The notes under the pieces: model-generated
What the model was told of the DNA's origin: nothing
Databases searched by the model: none
What the model saw: the letters and a program-made list of their open reading frames with translations, nothing else
In this document: piece by piece, positions 1 through 12,012 of the stretch
How the letters are laid out: each line of letters opens with the position of its first letter
How positions within the stretch are numbered: the stretch's first letter is position 1
Position numbers and translations under genes: made by a program
Source of the DNA: Pyrrhoderma lamaoense
Lineage: Eukaryota > Basidiomycota > Agaricomycetes > Hymenochaetales > Hymenochaetaceae
Direction: 5' to 3'
DNA length: 64,000 nucleotides
Assembly: GCA_002794735.1 (NCBI GenBank)
Contig: NBAZ01000008.1
Location: forward strand, 124,001-188,000

Positions 1-675
1 TTGCTCATCTGGGCTCAATGGGTCAATGACGTCAGACGCTGACGAGATGTCCATTTTGTTTAGAATGTTGTTCAATTCAATACGAGCTTTGGACTCTTCT
101 AGAGGAATGGCCGAAACTGATTTTATACAGTAAATTTCATTTCGAGCATCCAGAACTAGACGATTGTTCTGTCAAAAGAAAAAGAAGCTAAGGAGGAAAA
201 GAACAGAAACGTACAATGGCCGACGTCGGTCTTCGCAGTTATGAGAAGTAGATATGCGCCTTCAATAGTGAGATATTCGGTTAGAACACATTTGGTACGA
301 GCTACGAGAATGAGTTATACATGAAGTTAATTCGAGACAGCCAAGAATTCCATAAGCTACTGCAGCAGAGTTCCACTTGATAGGGTCTACTGTAGTCGTG
401 TGCGAGGATAATTCCTGTACGTTGAGCTTATCACCCCATGGTATGCGGATATACGTCTCAGGGGTAACCACACCAGGAATTAGTGGACGGATTAAGATAC
501 CATCACTTGTTGCTAGAATGGCAATACGATAATATGGAGTAGGGTGAAGTACTGTAGAAATATTATCGAGTAGCCGGGGATGTAACCCAACTAATGTCGT
601 ACCGCCAAGTGTAGAATGGGTATTGTCCTTATTCAGTGGCATAGGCTTCTGCGAAAGACGAAATAGCTTCTTCAT
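1..675 (-). CDS. SAC1: Sac1-type phosphoinositide phosphatase, N-terminal part (runs off left edge)
   Basis: Likely integral ER/Golgi phosphatase that removes phosphate from PI4P and related lipids; only the Sac-domain start lies in the window. The first exon reads about 130 residues with the typical opening (ILATSDG, then IPWG, then AYGILG, LEL) and splices through an intron at about 231-301 into AYLLLIT. The next exon (1-168) gives LVLDARNEIY and SVSAIPLEESKAR, typical of the family. The catalytic CX5R motif is beyond the edge. I chose the ATG at 675; ATGs at 720 and 642 are alternatives. The second intron (169 to about 229) does not keep phase as read, which fits a one-base error. It is divergent from the Pet100-like gene, with 220 bp between starts. 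Confidence 0.75.
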
Positions 676-895
676 GACGGTGTATGAGATCACACGCGAG
701 AATGTACCGCGCCAGTACACCGAATATGAGTTTAAGGTTTATGTTTTTCTATATGCATATGTTACGATCATGAGCAGCATCCGTTGTCATATCGAAGAAT
801 GATCGTCACTATCTCGTTGTCCATTTATAGAAATAGATTGTCATATAACGTAAAACCTCACTCCAGCGCGATGTACATGCTTTAGTGGAAACATC

Positions 896-1264
896 ATGGC
901 AGGCCCCTTACTAGAATTTTTCAGATTCGCATTGTATCTTTCTATGCCAACCGCCGCTATGGTACACTATGGGAAGCCGGAGTGGTACAAGCGGAACGTT
1001 TTGCCCGTAAGAAATACCTAATCTGCCGTTCTTATACCTATGTTTTACCAACCTGGATTCTAGTACAAAGACAAGATTTTCCCCCCACTGGAGAACACAC
1101 ATCGTGTATGTCCATTAATAAGAGTTTGATTACGACTGACTTGTATAACTGTTGTAATTTAGGATCTTCCGGTGGACCAGGCTGCTCTTAAAGAAGAATT
1201 AGCAAGGATTATGGCCGAAAAGAAAGCTAGGAGAATTCAGCGGGAGCAGCAAGCCGCAAAATAG
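896..1264 (+). CDS. PET100: Pet100-like cytochrome c oxidase assembly factor
   Basis: Small mitochondrial inner-membrane protein expected to help assemble complex IV. Exon 1 (896-1006) gives MAGPLLEFFRFALYLSMP, a short N-terminal membrane segment, followed by a PEWYKRNVLP motif. Intron 1 is 1007-1063 (gtaag..tag). Exon 2 gives YKDKIFPPLEN. Intron 2 is 1104-1162. The last exon gives a charged helix (ALKEELARIMAEKKARR) ending at TAG 1262-1264. Length of about 85-90 residues and the order TM, FPP, basic helix match PET100. Phase across intron 2 is off by one as read. The stop lies only 95 bp from the convergent serine dehydratase stop. Confidence 0.7.
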
Positions 1265-1359
1265 TCACAAAAGAAGGCTGAAGTATGTTTTTGAACTATT
1301 CATACGGATATACAATAACTCTATTCTTCTTAATAATTGATTTCATTTTGTTATCTATA

Positions 1360-2730
1360 TCATGAGGCTACTCCAATTAACCAGTGTTCCCCATCACAGT
1401 AAACTTCATATTCCCCACTCAGCTGCTGCTCAACTTCCTTTTGATAATCAACGATTTCCTCTAATGATATCTTTACCCGCCACATACAATGAATACAACT
1501 GATTTTCTCTCCAACGTTGGGCGTCGATTAGTTTGTGGAAGGTTAATGAGACGTTTGAAAAGCTGCGGGTGATAGGCTGGCGATAATGTTGTTGAACAGG
1601 CAAGTTCTACTAAAAACTTATGATCCTCTTTGGATAAATCGGTGAATGAAAGAGCATCATGTTTAATGGATAATCAACGTACCCGCAAATAAGCAAGATG
1701 TCCTCATAGCCATTTCATCCGGTATAGTAATACAAATAACACCTCCAGGTCGAGTCAGAGAGGCACTGACTACTGCGGCAGAGGGGCTCGTAGCCCCTAG
1801 TGATGATGCCTTTGATTTGACCTTTATACTTGCAAGTTGTACACCGTGTCTACTATCAAGACAACAGGTCGTTTCTTCTGGAAGGTTTTCACACCACTTA
1901 AAATTGTTAATCGACATAGAATGGTAGAAGCACGCTGAACCATGCGTCTCTAACGCAAAAATAGGTACTAGATAAAAGGTTATCAGAAAACTCACATAAT
2001 ACAGTTCCTGCTTGGTTCACGCTCACCGTCTCCCCATCCAGCACTCTCACAACCCTTCAATACTCCACCTAAGAGTCCGGCTCCTCCGACACTACAAAAA
2101 ATTGCATCTGGTTTAGACCCTAGTTGATTGGATACCTCGCTAATGATAGACCCATGTCCGGTCTGAAGTAATTCGTCATCATAAGCTGGAACGCTTTGTA
2201 TACATCTCAAAATTATCATCAATGTGAAGAAGTCTAAGATAGTGAAACGCACAGACAAGCGTATGGATCAATTGCTGCTGCCTTTTCTGCTTCCTGTAAA
2301 GCTTCATAGTAACATGAACCATGAACTTTAACTGCTGCTCCTTCATTTCGAAGGAGACGCAGCATGTGTGGAGTAGCCCCTTCAGGAAGATAAACTGTGC
2401 TCTGAAGCCCTAGATGTTTACTAGCACATGCGGTAGCATAGCCTGCATTTCCTCCTGAAGCTATTATTAAATGGGCTTGGTCGCCATATGTCTTCTTATG
2501 ATGTTGTGCAAGTAGCGATATTCCTCTATATTTAAATGATTGAGAAGGTTGAAGGTTCTATGTTTTAGACCAGAGGTGAGAATGATAACGACGGAAGATA
2601 TGAAACTGGCATTCACCTCCAATTTCAAGTACACATCACACTCTAGTAGGGATGATAAATGTTTTGATAGTATTAAAGGTGTTTCTATCCAGAGAGGGTT
2701 CTCGGATGATGTACTTGTAGAGTCGCTCAT
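1360..2730 (-). CDS. L-serine/threonine dehydratase (PLP-dependent)
   Basis: Deaminates L-serine to pyruvate and ammonia (CHA1/SDS family), probably cytosolic. From the ATG at 2730 it reads PLWIETPLI, CDVYLKLE, then after an intron SGLKHR with the predicted PLP lysine at about 2560. Further on come the glycine-rich cofactor stretch SVGGAGLLGGVL (about 2080), ALETHGS, SSLGATSPSA and RPGGVICITIPDE. The C-terminal exon ends VVFIVCGG, then KISLEEIVDYQKEV, with TGA at 1360-1362. Between these last blocks the frame shifts by one base at a CCC run (plus strand 1477-1479), most simply a collapsed CCCC. It is divergent from the GH31 gene (332 bp between starts). Confidence 0.85.
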
Positions 2731-3062
2731 TGGACTTAGCTTAACAATATCAAAAGGGCTATCTACAATGACAAATGATAAGATAATATTCATCCTCTTG
2801 GAACGGGAAAGATAGCAATAGCGTGGGATTATATGTGTTATCGTGATCTTTATTGATTTCTCACGTAAACTTCCATGGGTCATCAGTATGTCATGATCAA
2901 ACTTGCTTCTCACCTTAGTACGGTCCCATGAATAGCTTTAAATCCTCGGCGAAATATACGGTCCGCAAGAAGCAATGTGAGGACGTCCAATGTAGTATAT
3001 AATATCTCCAACTTGACTCCCGGGCCTTTGTGTATTCGTTCTAACAGAGACAAAACCCATCC
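2731..3062. other. Divergent intergenic region, serine dehydratase / GH31
   Basis: This 332-bp stretch separates two start codons on opposite strands and must hold both promoters. An open frame on the minus strand crosses it, but it is the antisense of the GH31 start and shows no family resemblance. I see no repeat or RNA gene here. Confidence 0.5.
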
Positions 3063-6000
3063 ATGAAGTTCAATGACGGCTTTTGGCTTTTGAAGCATGG
3101 GGTCAAACCTTATTATGCGCTTCAAGTAGTGCATGATAGAGTGCATGCTGAAGGAATTGAACTCCAAGTCTCCACTAAACCAATAAGGCATAGAGGTGAT
3201 ACCTTAGGAGGACCTTTACTCACTATAAATGTTCATTCGGTAACCAGTCTTTATTCAAGCACCCTATACAGTATTGAGGAGATGTTGTACAGCTCTCAGA
3301 GGATATAATCGGGGTAAAGCTGGAACATTTTAAGGCAAGTGCTCTGCTCTCTTTACCCTTGACTCACTAATGTCGTTGCTTTGCTGGCCTAAAGGATCTC
3401 GATACTTTCCCTAGTATCGAACTCTTCCCAGATGTTCTGCCAACTCCAAAGCTATCTCTTTCGCGGACGGGGTCTCTGATACATCTATCTTCTGGTAACT
3501 TATCGGTGGAGATTGATCGTGATCCTTACACTCTTGCTTTCAAATCTCCGAATAAAACTCTCGTCTCTGTTGGGTATAAACATCAGGGAATTTTCGATGT
3601 CCCTTCAATATGGACCTTAAACTCAGCGGCGAGTTAGTTAGAGAAAAATGTGTGGTTTCTTCTTATCATGACCGCTTCTTTCAGACGCATCCTGTTTAAC
3701 AAAGGACCAGAGCTCAAACCCCTGCCCAGGAAATATTCCTCCATTTATAAGGTATATCAATGCCGAGTTCACCATCTCTCCAGGAGAATTATTTTATGGA
3801 TTCGGTGAACAATTTGGGGCGTTTGTCAAAAATGGTGAGGTCTGCTTTATCTTTTGGTATCAAATCGTCTTATCAGCTATACTTGTCAAATTACACAGGC
3901 CAAAGTATTAGTATTTGGAATCAAGACGGAGGAACATCGAGCGAACAAGCGTATAAATGTGTTCCATTCTACTTGTCAAATCGCGGCTACGGCGTCTTCA
4001 TAAATCATTCAGGAGAGATCGAAATTGAAGTTGGAAGTGAGAAGGTCAGTAGAGTTGGTGTTAGTGTAGCAGACTCGTCATTGGAGTATTTCGTAATCTA
4101 TGGAAATACACCACTCCAGGTAGAATCAAAAGAACCTGTCTCGATGCGTCGCTTATGACTGACTCTCCCTTTAGATTCTTGAACGATATACGCATCTGAC
4201 TGGTCGTCCTGCGTGAGTATAATACAATAATATCACCACTCTTTCATCTCTGTTAAAATGGACTTCACAAAGACTCCCGCCTGCATGGACCTTCGGTCTT
4301 TGGCTCTCTACATCCTTCCTAACAAATTATGACTCCAAAACAGTCTCTGGGTTTCTAGAAGGGATGCAGCGCCGGGAATGTTACGTCCGTGTATTTCATT
4401 TTGATTGCTTTTGGTACGTTGCGTCCATATACCACATAATCAGAGCCATCTTCTGACTTTTCAATAGGATGAAGCAATATGAATGGTATACAATATTTTC
4501 TGTTTACATCACTCAGTCGTCTAAGGTATCTGATCAAGGTGCTCCTTTACTTTCGACCCTGATAACTTTCCGGACCCCAAACAATATCTGTCAGAAATTA
4601 AAGCAAAGTATGGTGTAAAGGTCTGCGTATGGAGTCAGTTTCTGCGCCCATAATATTTTCCCATCCGATAGGGACCTAATTATATATGTAGTCAACCCAT
4701 ACATCTCCCAGCTATCCCTATCTTCCGAGAAGCGGTCAATGGAGGTTTTCTCATACGCAGAACAAACGGGCTTCCATGGCAATGGGACCTCTGGCAACCT
4801 GGCATGGGTATCGTAGATATCACCAACCCAAAGGCTCGAGAGTGGTATGCCTCGAAACTGGATGCACTGATCGATCTTGGTGTTGATTGCTTCAAGGTAT
4901 GTAGCGATCATAGCATTGATTTTTTGGTACACGTTTTTATCCATTTACAGACCGATTTCGGCGAACGCATACCCCATGAAAATGTCAAGTTCTTCGACGG
5001 AATGGATCCAAAGAAAGTTCATAACTTATATTCTGTGATTTACAATAAGCTTGTATTCGATGTTCTTGAGAAACGGTTTGGTCGATATGAGGCCGTCGTA
5101 TTTGCCAGGGCATCTGCTGCGGGAGGCCAGAGGTATCCAGTTGTAAGCTCAAATTTTGTCTTTTCAATGATAGTTAACTCGCATAATTGACTGCCATAAA
5201 GCATTGGGGTGGTGACTGTGAATCGACTTACGAAGCGATGTCGGAAGCTATGCGAGGGGCCTTGAGCTTGACCCTGTCTGGATTTGGCTTCGCATCCCAT
5301 GACATTGGGGTTTTGAGGTGAATCTGGATATCAATCAATTGTAGTAAATCATATTGACAGCTCTATCTCGTGAAATCCGTAGGGTACTCCTGCCCCGGAT
5401 ATTTATAACAGATGGGTTGCGTTTGGATTGTTTTCCACTCATTCCCGGCTGCATGGTTCCGGTTCTTATAGAGTACCGTGGGCAGACTATGGGGAGGCTG
5501 CGGCTAGAACTCTGGCCAAATTTGTTGAGACAAAGCATAGATTGATGCCATATATCTATAACTATGTGAGATACACAAGCTCTAAAGCCGAATTTATCTA
5601 ACTAAGAGTATGCTATTATGATTCACAGGCTATTAAGGCACACACAATGGGCCATCCTCTCATGCGCGCAATGTTTCTTGAGTTTATCGATGATAGGACA
5701 ACACATCACTTAGACCAACAGTTCATGCTTGGGCCTTCGATTCTAGTTGCTCCATCCTTTGTGTCAGACGCGGAAGAAACTGAATATTACTTACCTTCCG
5801 GTCGGTGGACGTCATTTTATAACACAAATCGTACTATAAATGGACCGGCTTGGGTTAAGGAAAAGGTGGCGTTAGATGACATACCTATTTGGATCCGTCA
5901 AGATACAGTGTTGGCCTTAGGCCCTACAAAGACAGGAAAGCCAGACTATGATCTAAGTAAACGCCTAGACATACACATTTATGAACTCGGATCAGATTCT

Positions 6001-6203
6001 GTCATATATTCTGAGGTACCAAGGGTACGGGACCGGACATCTCAGGAACGATCACTACTTCGAGGTCCGGTGATAATATATCAATATCGCTATCTGGGGA
6101 AGTGGAAGTGGCTTCAGTCTCATTATTTATGGAAGGCAGGACGTTGGAAGGTGGACAAAAGGGTATAGCTTGGATTTCAGGAGGGGTGGATAACTTAACC
6201 TGA
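3063..6203 (+). CDS. GH31 alpha-xylosidase (YicI type)
   Basis: Predicted to release alpha-linked xylose from xyloglucan oligosaccharides. No signal peptide is visible at [11 protein letters not shown], so it is probably intracellular. Key blocks in order: [84 protein letters not shown] with the nucleophile Asp (about 4955), [21 protein letters not shown] with the acid/base Asp (about 5205), [18 protein letters not shown] and [10 protein letters not shown]. About ten introns are needed; one is GC-AG (3335-3394). Single-base frame breaks occur at CCC 4715-4717, GGGG 5307-5310 and about 6017, all inside strongly conserved sequence. The true C-terminus ends at TGA 6201-6203 (frame with [14 protein letters not shown]). 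Confidence 0.88.
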
Positions 6204-6752
6204 AAATGGAATAAAATGTAGATATATGAAATCAACAAAGAAGAAAAGTACAAATTATATATTTTGTCTATGTATATGTACATTTACATGTACATATAGT
6301 TTGTTACATGAAAACCGAGTTTTACTAGCAAAAAAAACAAGGAAACTGGCTGTAATAAATTAAAAATTTCCGCAGAAGTTCTGTGGTAATGTGTCTTTAC
6401 TAGACTAGTGAAATCTTTCAGAGTACTCATGACAGTGAAACGTAGAAAAAGATGTACAACTTTTCAGGCATGTCAGTCCATTCATGAGTTTATTATATCT
6501 TTATATTGCTTTTCAGTAAAGTAATAACAAGGTATTTCATATCAGTTTTACGAAAACTACACGTTGCATTCTAACCACATATTCCTACTATCGACAGCCT
6601 AGTATTCATGTATTGACTTAAATGTCTTTTGGTGTTCATAAGCATAAAATACGTGAATGTCATTACATGTAATGCTTACTAATAGTCCCACGAACAATAG
6701 CAACTAAAGACTGTGAAAATAGATTTGAAACATGTAAAAATATTTTACTAGG
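6204..6752. other. Intergenic, GH31 3' region and MCMBP promoter
   Basis: This is 549 bp of AT-rich DNA between two plus-strand genes. The only structure I see is a near-perfect palindrome at 6274-6299 built on TGTACATA, about 75 bp after the GH31 stop (see findings). The rest shows no ORF, repeat or RNA signature. Confidence 0.5.
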
Positions 6753-8817
6753 ATGGTATCTTCTACTCTCGTAGATGCGATTGCATCACCTTACGATGCA
6801 CTTTATAACCTCTTTCAAGAAGTAATCTCCAAGGCAAGCTACCAGAATTCCCTTCTATCGTCTCTCGCCATTTCGCGAATGTGTTCGAAAACAATGTAAA
6901 CCAGGTCTATAGTACTTTCTTGAAAGGTTATTATCATACGTGTCTAATATGTCCTTTCTAGATACCACTTCTCGACACTAATGCAGATGGCCATAGTCCT
7001 GGATCATTAATCCATTTCAGGCAATGGTACAAGATACCTCTTGTTCTCCAGAAGTCTATATGTCTTGTTTTGGCGATAAAACGCCAGGCGGGTGGGGATT
7101 TGAAAATAGGCCCTCTTATGATGATCAAGATCTGCCGATAGATCACTCGATTCTACGCGAACGGGATGTTATATGGGCTGTTTCCATTCCCGGAGAAGCT
7201 CGTTGGTGCAAACCACTAGAAAATGGAGACACAGAACCTATAGGTTTATATAAAGCCTCTGGTATTGATAGTGACCTTACTAACTCTAGCATGTCTTGTG
7301 CTAGATCCTCGTCTGCGTAATCAGTCAAGATATCCATTTCCAGATACAAAACACATCGCACTTCAACTAAAGGTGATTTATAATGAAATTAACGAGTAAA
7401 TATATGTATTCAATATATCAAAAGATATATGATGGTACAGCAGAATCGCTAAGACCAACGAGTATACATAGCTTTATTGGTATCTTATCCTTTGATCCGT
7501 GAGTATGATGTCATCTGAAATAATTAGAGTGGCATAGTGATAACCGAACTTATGAAGTACTTGTCACGAACTACAATCTGACATCCTCGTCCCTACACTA
7601 CATGTCCTCTTCCACCGTCAACTACCGAGATTTGTACTACCGAACCCTTGCCGATTCTCTAGTGTCTCATGCTTCTGCAACTCGTGATGCCTTGATTACA
7701 TGGCTCTCAGATGAGGCACTTGGAAGAGACAGAAATGCCGCGGAATGGGTCCTTCTGTCATGTTTATCTTCGGTGTAAGCAACTCTGGAACTTCCGATAT
7801 ACAATCAATATATATAAGACAAATCCTTAGTGAATCTAGAGAACCACCTCTCTTACCAATGTCAATCGTACTTTCGCATTTTCCCCGACCATCAAATACC
7901 CAAAAAGTACCGACATTGAATCATCTGCTACAAGAAATACTTCCTCTGTTTCATTTCCTCCCGTTATCACTGTCTTTCCTGAATGAGCATAATTTTCAGC
8001 CAGAAAGTATAAATGAAGATCTCCGATCAGCTATTCTGCAAGTTCCACAGAATAGTACTTTCTTAGTCTCCGAAACTGGCATAGAGGAAGGAAATCTGAC
8101 GAGGAAGGGTATGCTCTACCCTTACACAAATTGGAATTACTAGCAACTAGATTTTTCCCACCTTCCTTTACAGGTATTGAAAATACTCGCGCAATACAAG
8201 AGATAGCCAAATATCAGAATCTGCGTTATAAATTTCCTTTCAACGAGTATTCTTTCCCGACAGATATCACACTTATTACACTAACGGAGGGGAAAGAAAG
8301 CTTGCTTATGAAGGTACGTCGACGCTCTTCTTTAGTACTATAAATGCGTTTATTTGTTTCAAAGTCACAAATTCATGTTCAAATGAATTGCTTATCCTCG
8401 GAATTATACAATGCGAAAGTCTCTATCACATGGCCATCCGAAGAGATACTATCTAAATTCCGAGATTATATATTGCGAGCAAGGAGTAACCAGAGGCCAG
8501 TAGTTGGAGCTTCGTTATCAACGGTACGTCATTAGGTCCTTCTAAGTCTATAAATTTTAATGAGTCACTTTCAGCATATCAAAAATGATTTTGTATTAGA
8601 ACGGCAAAAGAACCCAAATTTTCAACCTGACGATTTAATTCACATGATGACCGTGGCCAAGTAATTTTTTCTTTATTCTTATAGCCCAAATTAGGACACT
8701 TATTCCTAATTTACGCACAGAAATATCGCTAGATCTAAATTTGAACGAGAGTTGACAACAGATACTTGGCTCTCAGCCAAAAAGTTATACACTCAGCGAA
8801 AAACTTTTATTCACTGA
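6753..8817 (+). CDS. MCMBP: MCM-binding protein (MCMBP/ETG1 family)
   Basis: Replication and cohesion factor that binds MCM3-7 in place of MCM2 and helps handle MCM complexes in the nucleus. Family blocks appear in order: LIHFRAMVQD..PEVYMS (about 7010-7070), IWAVSIPGEARWCKP (about 7170), YPFPDTKHIALQLK (about 7340), LHVLFHRQLPRF (about 7610), NSTFLVSETGIEEG (about 8060), FPTDITLITLTEG (about 8260), QIHVQM, and a C-terminal KNDFVLERQKNPNF..DDLIHMMTVAK..TWLSAKKL, TGA at 8815-8817. A 66-bp intron (about 7241-7306) explains the apparent frame change at 7.3 kb; one further one-base indel is needed near 7647. The stop is only 43 bp from the convergent phosphomutase stop. Confidence 0.85.
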
Positions 8818-8860
8818 CGAAGAAGTACATTGTACATATATACGAAGCACCGATTTTTAA

Positions 8861-11848
8861 CTAAGGGCTCTTCAGACCATTTTCGTTAGCATCCATCCAT
8901 GTGTCGCGTAATTCCTTCACTACGTCTTGTAGGACAGTTCGAACTGCCGATGGACTGATCCACAGCCTTCTAAGTAGTACTTAATTTTCGGTTCTGTCCC
9001 AGAAGTTCTATGTGGTGATTTTGTAGTAAATACGAGGGTTCAAATAAATGTGTATCTTTTTGTTCCTCACCTTATTGTTAAACTGATCCTTATGTCATCA
9101 GACTTCGATATAGCCCTAAATTGAATCATATGTCCAGATGATAAAGGAAGATCAGGCGTATATGTAGGGGGATTTGTGCTGTCAAATCCAACTGTTAAGT
9201 CCTTGATACTGGTCACCTCGAGGCTTGCTATGGTTTTCGGATAATTTCTCCTTTCTTCTAGCAGACTCTTTTGAGAAAATCTATAATCAGGTATCTGTAC
9301 ATACATTCAAGACAGTGAGATACCTTGTCATAAAAGCGTAGTTTTGAGAAAATCTTGTCTATCGTTAACGGATCCTCACACAAAAAGTAACTATTCGCTG
9401 TCTGTAGAGATATTTCAGTCAGTCTAATCCTCAGCTCCAGTAGGTAGGCGCGACCTCAAAGTAACCATATCTATAAGATATTGTTAGGGTCATTGGATCT
9501 CACTTATTACAACCATTCATCGTACTTGCTATATAATTCCTTCAATTGTGAGGCGATGCTGGACCCACTTCGAGCGAGATTTGCTGCCGTCTCTGCAAAA
9601 AAGGCCTGAACAAGGTCAGAGGTATATCGGCGCTTTGTGTGCATAACAAGTAGATTCGCTTACAGCGGCCGAGACGCCATCTTTATCGCATATATCTGGG
9701 TTCAACATATAACCTATGGCTTCCTCGTAACCAAAAGGAACCTCGAAGCCGTCTTTACGTAGTTCTTGTGCTTTATTACCAATATACTTAAAGCCTTGGA
9801 GAGATTTGTGAGAACCTATCCATTTCACAAGGCTGATTTATTCACCTGTCAGGGTTTCCACGAACTTGAATCCCTCTTTTTTTGCCATCGCCTCAATCAT
9901 TTTTGAGCTAACAGTAGATGCTACCATAGCAAGCCTCTCTGACGTCTACGATCAGTCTTATTTTTTACAGACTTCGATGGTATCCTACCTGAGGGTTTCC
10001 CCCTGGCGATGTATCTCTGAAAACAATTTGCAGCAAAGATTGTGCCCAACTGATCCCCGTGAAAACAATCCATCTTCCATCAGAACTGATGCAAAAATAG
10101 TTAGATATTACTTTACACCCTATGCCATGAACACTTACCCCTTTTCTGCTGCTGAAAATCGGTCTGCGTCCGGATCTTGAGCCAGAATGTACCGTGCACC
10201 AATTTTGTCAGCTTTTTCTATAGCTAAATCCTTAAGAAATGATTTAATGTCTATAACATATTAATAACTAGCAACAAACCAGTGCTCCTGGGAGATATGC
10301 AGTATTAGAGCATATAGTCTTGGATCATCAGACGGAACGGACCTTTTTCTTCCGGGTTCGGAAAAGCAACAGTGCTGAAGTCAGGGTCAGGCTCTTGTTG
10401 CGACTCTACGGCATGAAAGGGGGGCAAGTTGAATGTCCTGAAGGCTTTCGCGGCATATACATGCCCTACACCATGCTATATCAAATCGACGAGGTATATA
10501 AGTTTCGAGATGAACATCATTGAAAATCTTTAATGACCTACCAAAGATGTGTTGACAAAAACAACATCTGTTGTCTTATTATCCGAGCTATATGTCAAGC
10601 CATAGCCTTAGTCAACATCCGTTTTACTCAATATTGTACTTCGTTCTTACGGTGTCTGACACAACTTCGCAAGAGATTCGAAGTACAGGTTCTCCATGTC
10701 CTCTGTTACATCGCTACCGAGTGTACTGTCGTTGACCACGCCTACGTCCCAAGACTGTGGCTCAAGATTTTCTTCAATGGCTTTGGCTATTCCTACGTCA
10801 TGCGGAGTGATGATCTTAAATGTCAATGTAGAGATGTTGCATACTTTAAGTAGAACGACTATCAGACTAACCTGTACAGCATTAGACCAATAGACCTTCA
10901 AGATTATTAAGGTCAGTTCTCCCCCTAGTGAAAAGGATGTATGATATCTCACTTTATAGCCATTATCATGCTACTCAGGGTCAATTTAGCGACGTGTTTT
11001 TCTCTCTTCAAGCATATTACAGTTCCCACCTTCGGATTGTGACTAGCTTTGTTGTAGTAAAGAGCGGGTTAGCCAGATACGCTTGCACGCCAATAGTATT
11101 ACTATACCTGTAATCATGACACCACAACTAGCTCCTAATTTCAGAATTCCAAACGGAACGCTGATTTTAGTGTCATAAATCCGCTCTGAAAAGAAAGCAT
11201 AATTGATACAAAGATGATGACTTACAGTGGTGTATGCACTAGTTTTCTGTACAGATACACTTTGAACCCTTTGTTCAAGAAAACCATTGATACGAGAGTT
11301 GCCCATCTCTCTGAATTATGTCTATGGTCGAATCCGATTACGACTCCTCTCTTAGTAGCATCAGGGATTGTCGCGGAAACATAAGCACAAAGGCCCTAAC
11401 GTCGTACAATATACGATATTTAAGTTAGACTTATGAGGGAAGTGAGTATATAATTTACTTGAGATGCTTGGATCACTGTCAAATCATTCATCCGTGACCA
11501 GCCAGCTTCCATTTTACCTCGGAGTCCTCAATTTGAAATCAGTCATTGGGATAGATAGTAAATAAAGGTATACTCAACCAGCAGTTCCAAATTCAATACG
11601 TTTTCTTGTTAGAGTTATACTGCGTTAGAATGGGGAAATCTCAAAAAAAGGTGAATCAACCTCATCCGTTTTTCGAGTTCCACAACATCTCCGCGGGACA
11701 CGAGCTCCTTAATTTCTTTGACGGTGGAAGCATTCTACATGATTTCAATAATATTAACCCCTATCAAGAGATACGAGCGGGCTATAACGAATAGAACCTT
11801 GTCGAGACGAAGCCATTGATCAATTGAAGCCCGAAGCGTGCTATCCAT
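8861..11848 (-). CDS. Phosphoglucomutase/phosphopentomutase (PGM2-like)
   Basis: Alpha-D-phosphohexomutase family enzyme that moves phosphate between C1 and C5/C6 of pentose or hexose phosphates; the closest pattern is PGM2/yeast Pgm3 (phosphopentomutase). From ATG 11848: [17 protein letters not shown], then after an intron [39 protein letters not shown]. The catalytic-serine motif MITASHNPK is split by an intron near 11050-11110. Further blocks are [27 protein letters not shown], the metal/substrate loop and [28 protein letters not shown] (about 9650-9800), and the C-terminal phosphate-binding PSGTEPK-type region near 8960. The stop TAG is at 8861-8863. Roughly twelve short introns are needed. 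Not membrane bound. Confidence 0.85.
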
Positions 11849-12012
11849 TATCAGATGTGTAAAAGTGAACATCAGTAGATTTAGAGCCCAAGCACTCCGA
11901 ATCAAGCCAACTATCGATATTACATAATACATAATACTTTTATCTATCAGGTTTATTAATAAGGGATTACAAGAATACGACAGAGTATAAACAAATAGTA
12001 ATAAAATAATAG

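Noticed and set aside
2910..3191. 93-codon minus-strand ORF between serine dehydratase and GH31
   Set aside because: It is the antisense of the conserved GH31 N-terminus and has no family resemblance.
3063..6203. GH31 plus GH3 genes as a sugar-degradation cluster
   Set aside because: They are 20 kb apart and separated by unrelated housekeeping genes; no shared regulation is visible.
7241..7340. Apparent frameshift in MCMBP at 7.3 kb
   Set aside because: A 66-bp GT-AG intron with a good TACTAAC-like branch site restores the frame, so no lesion is needed.
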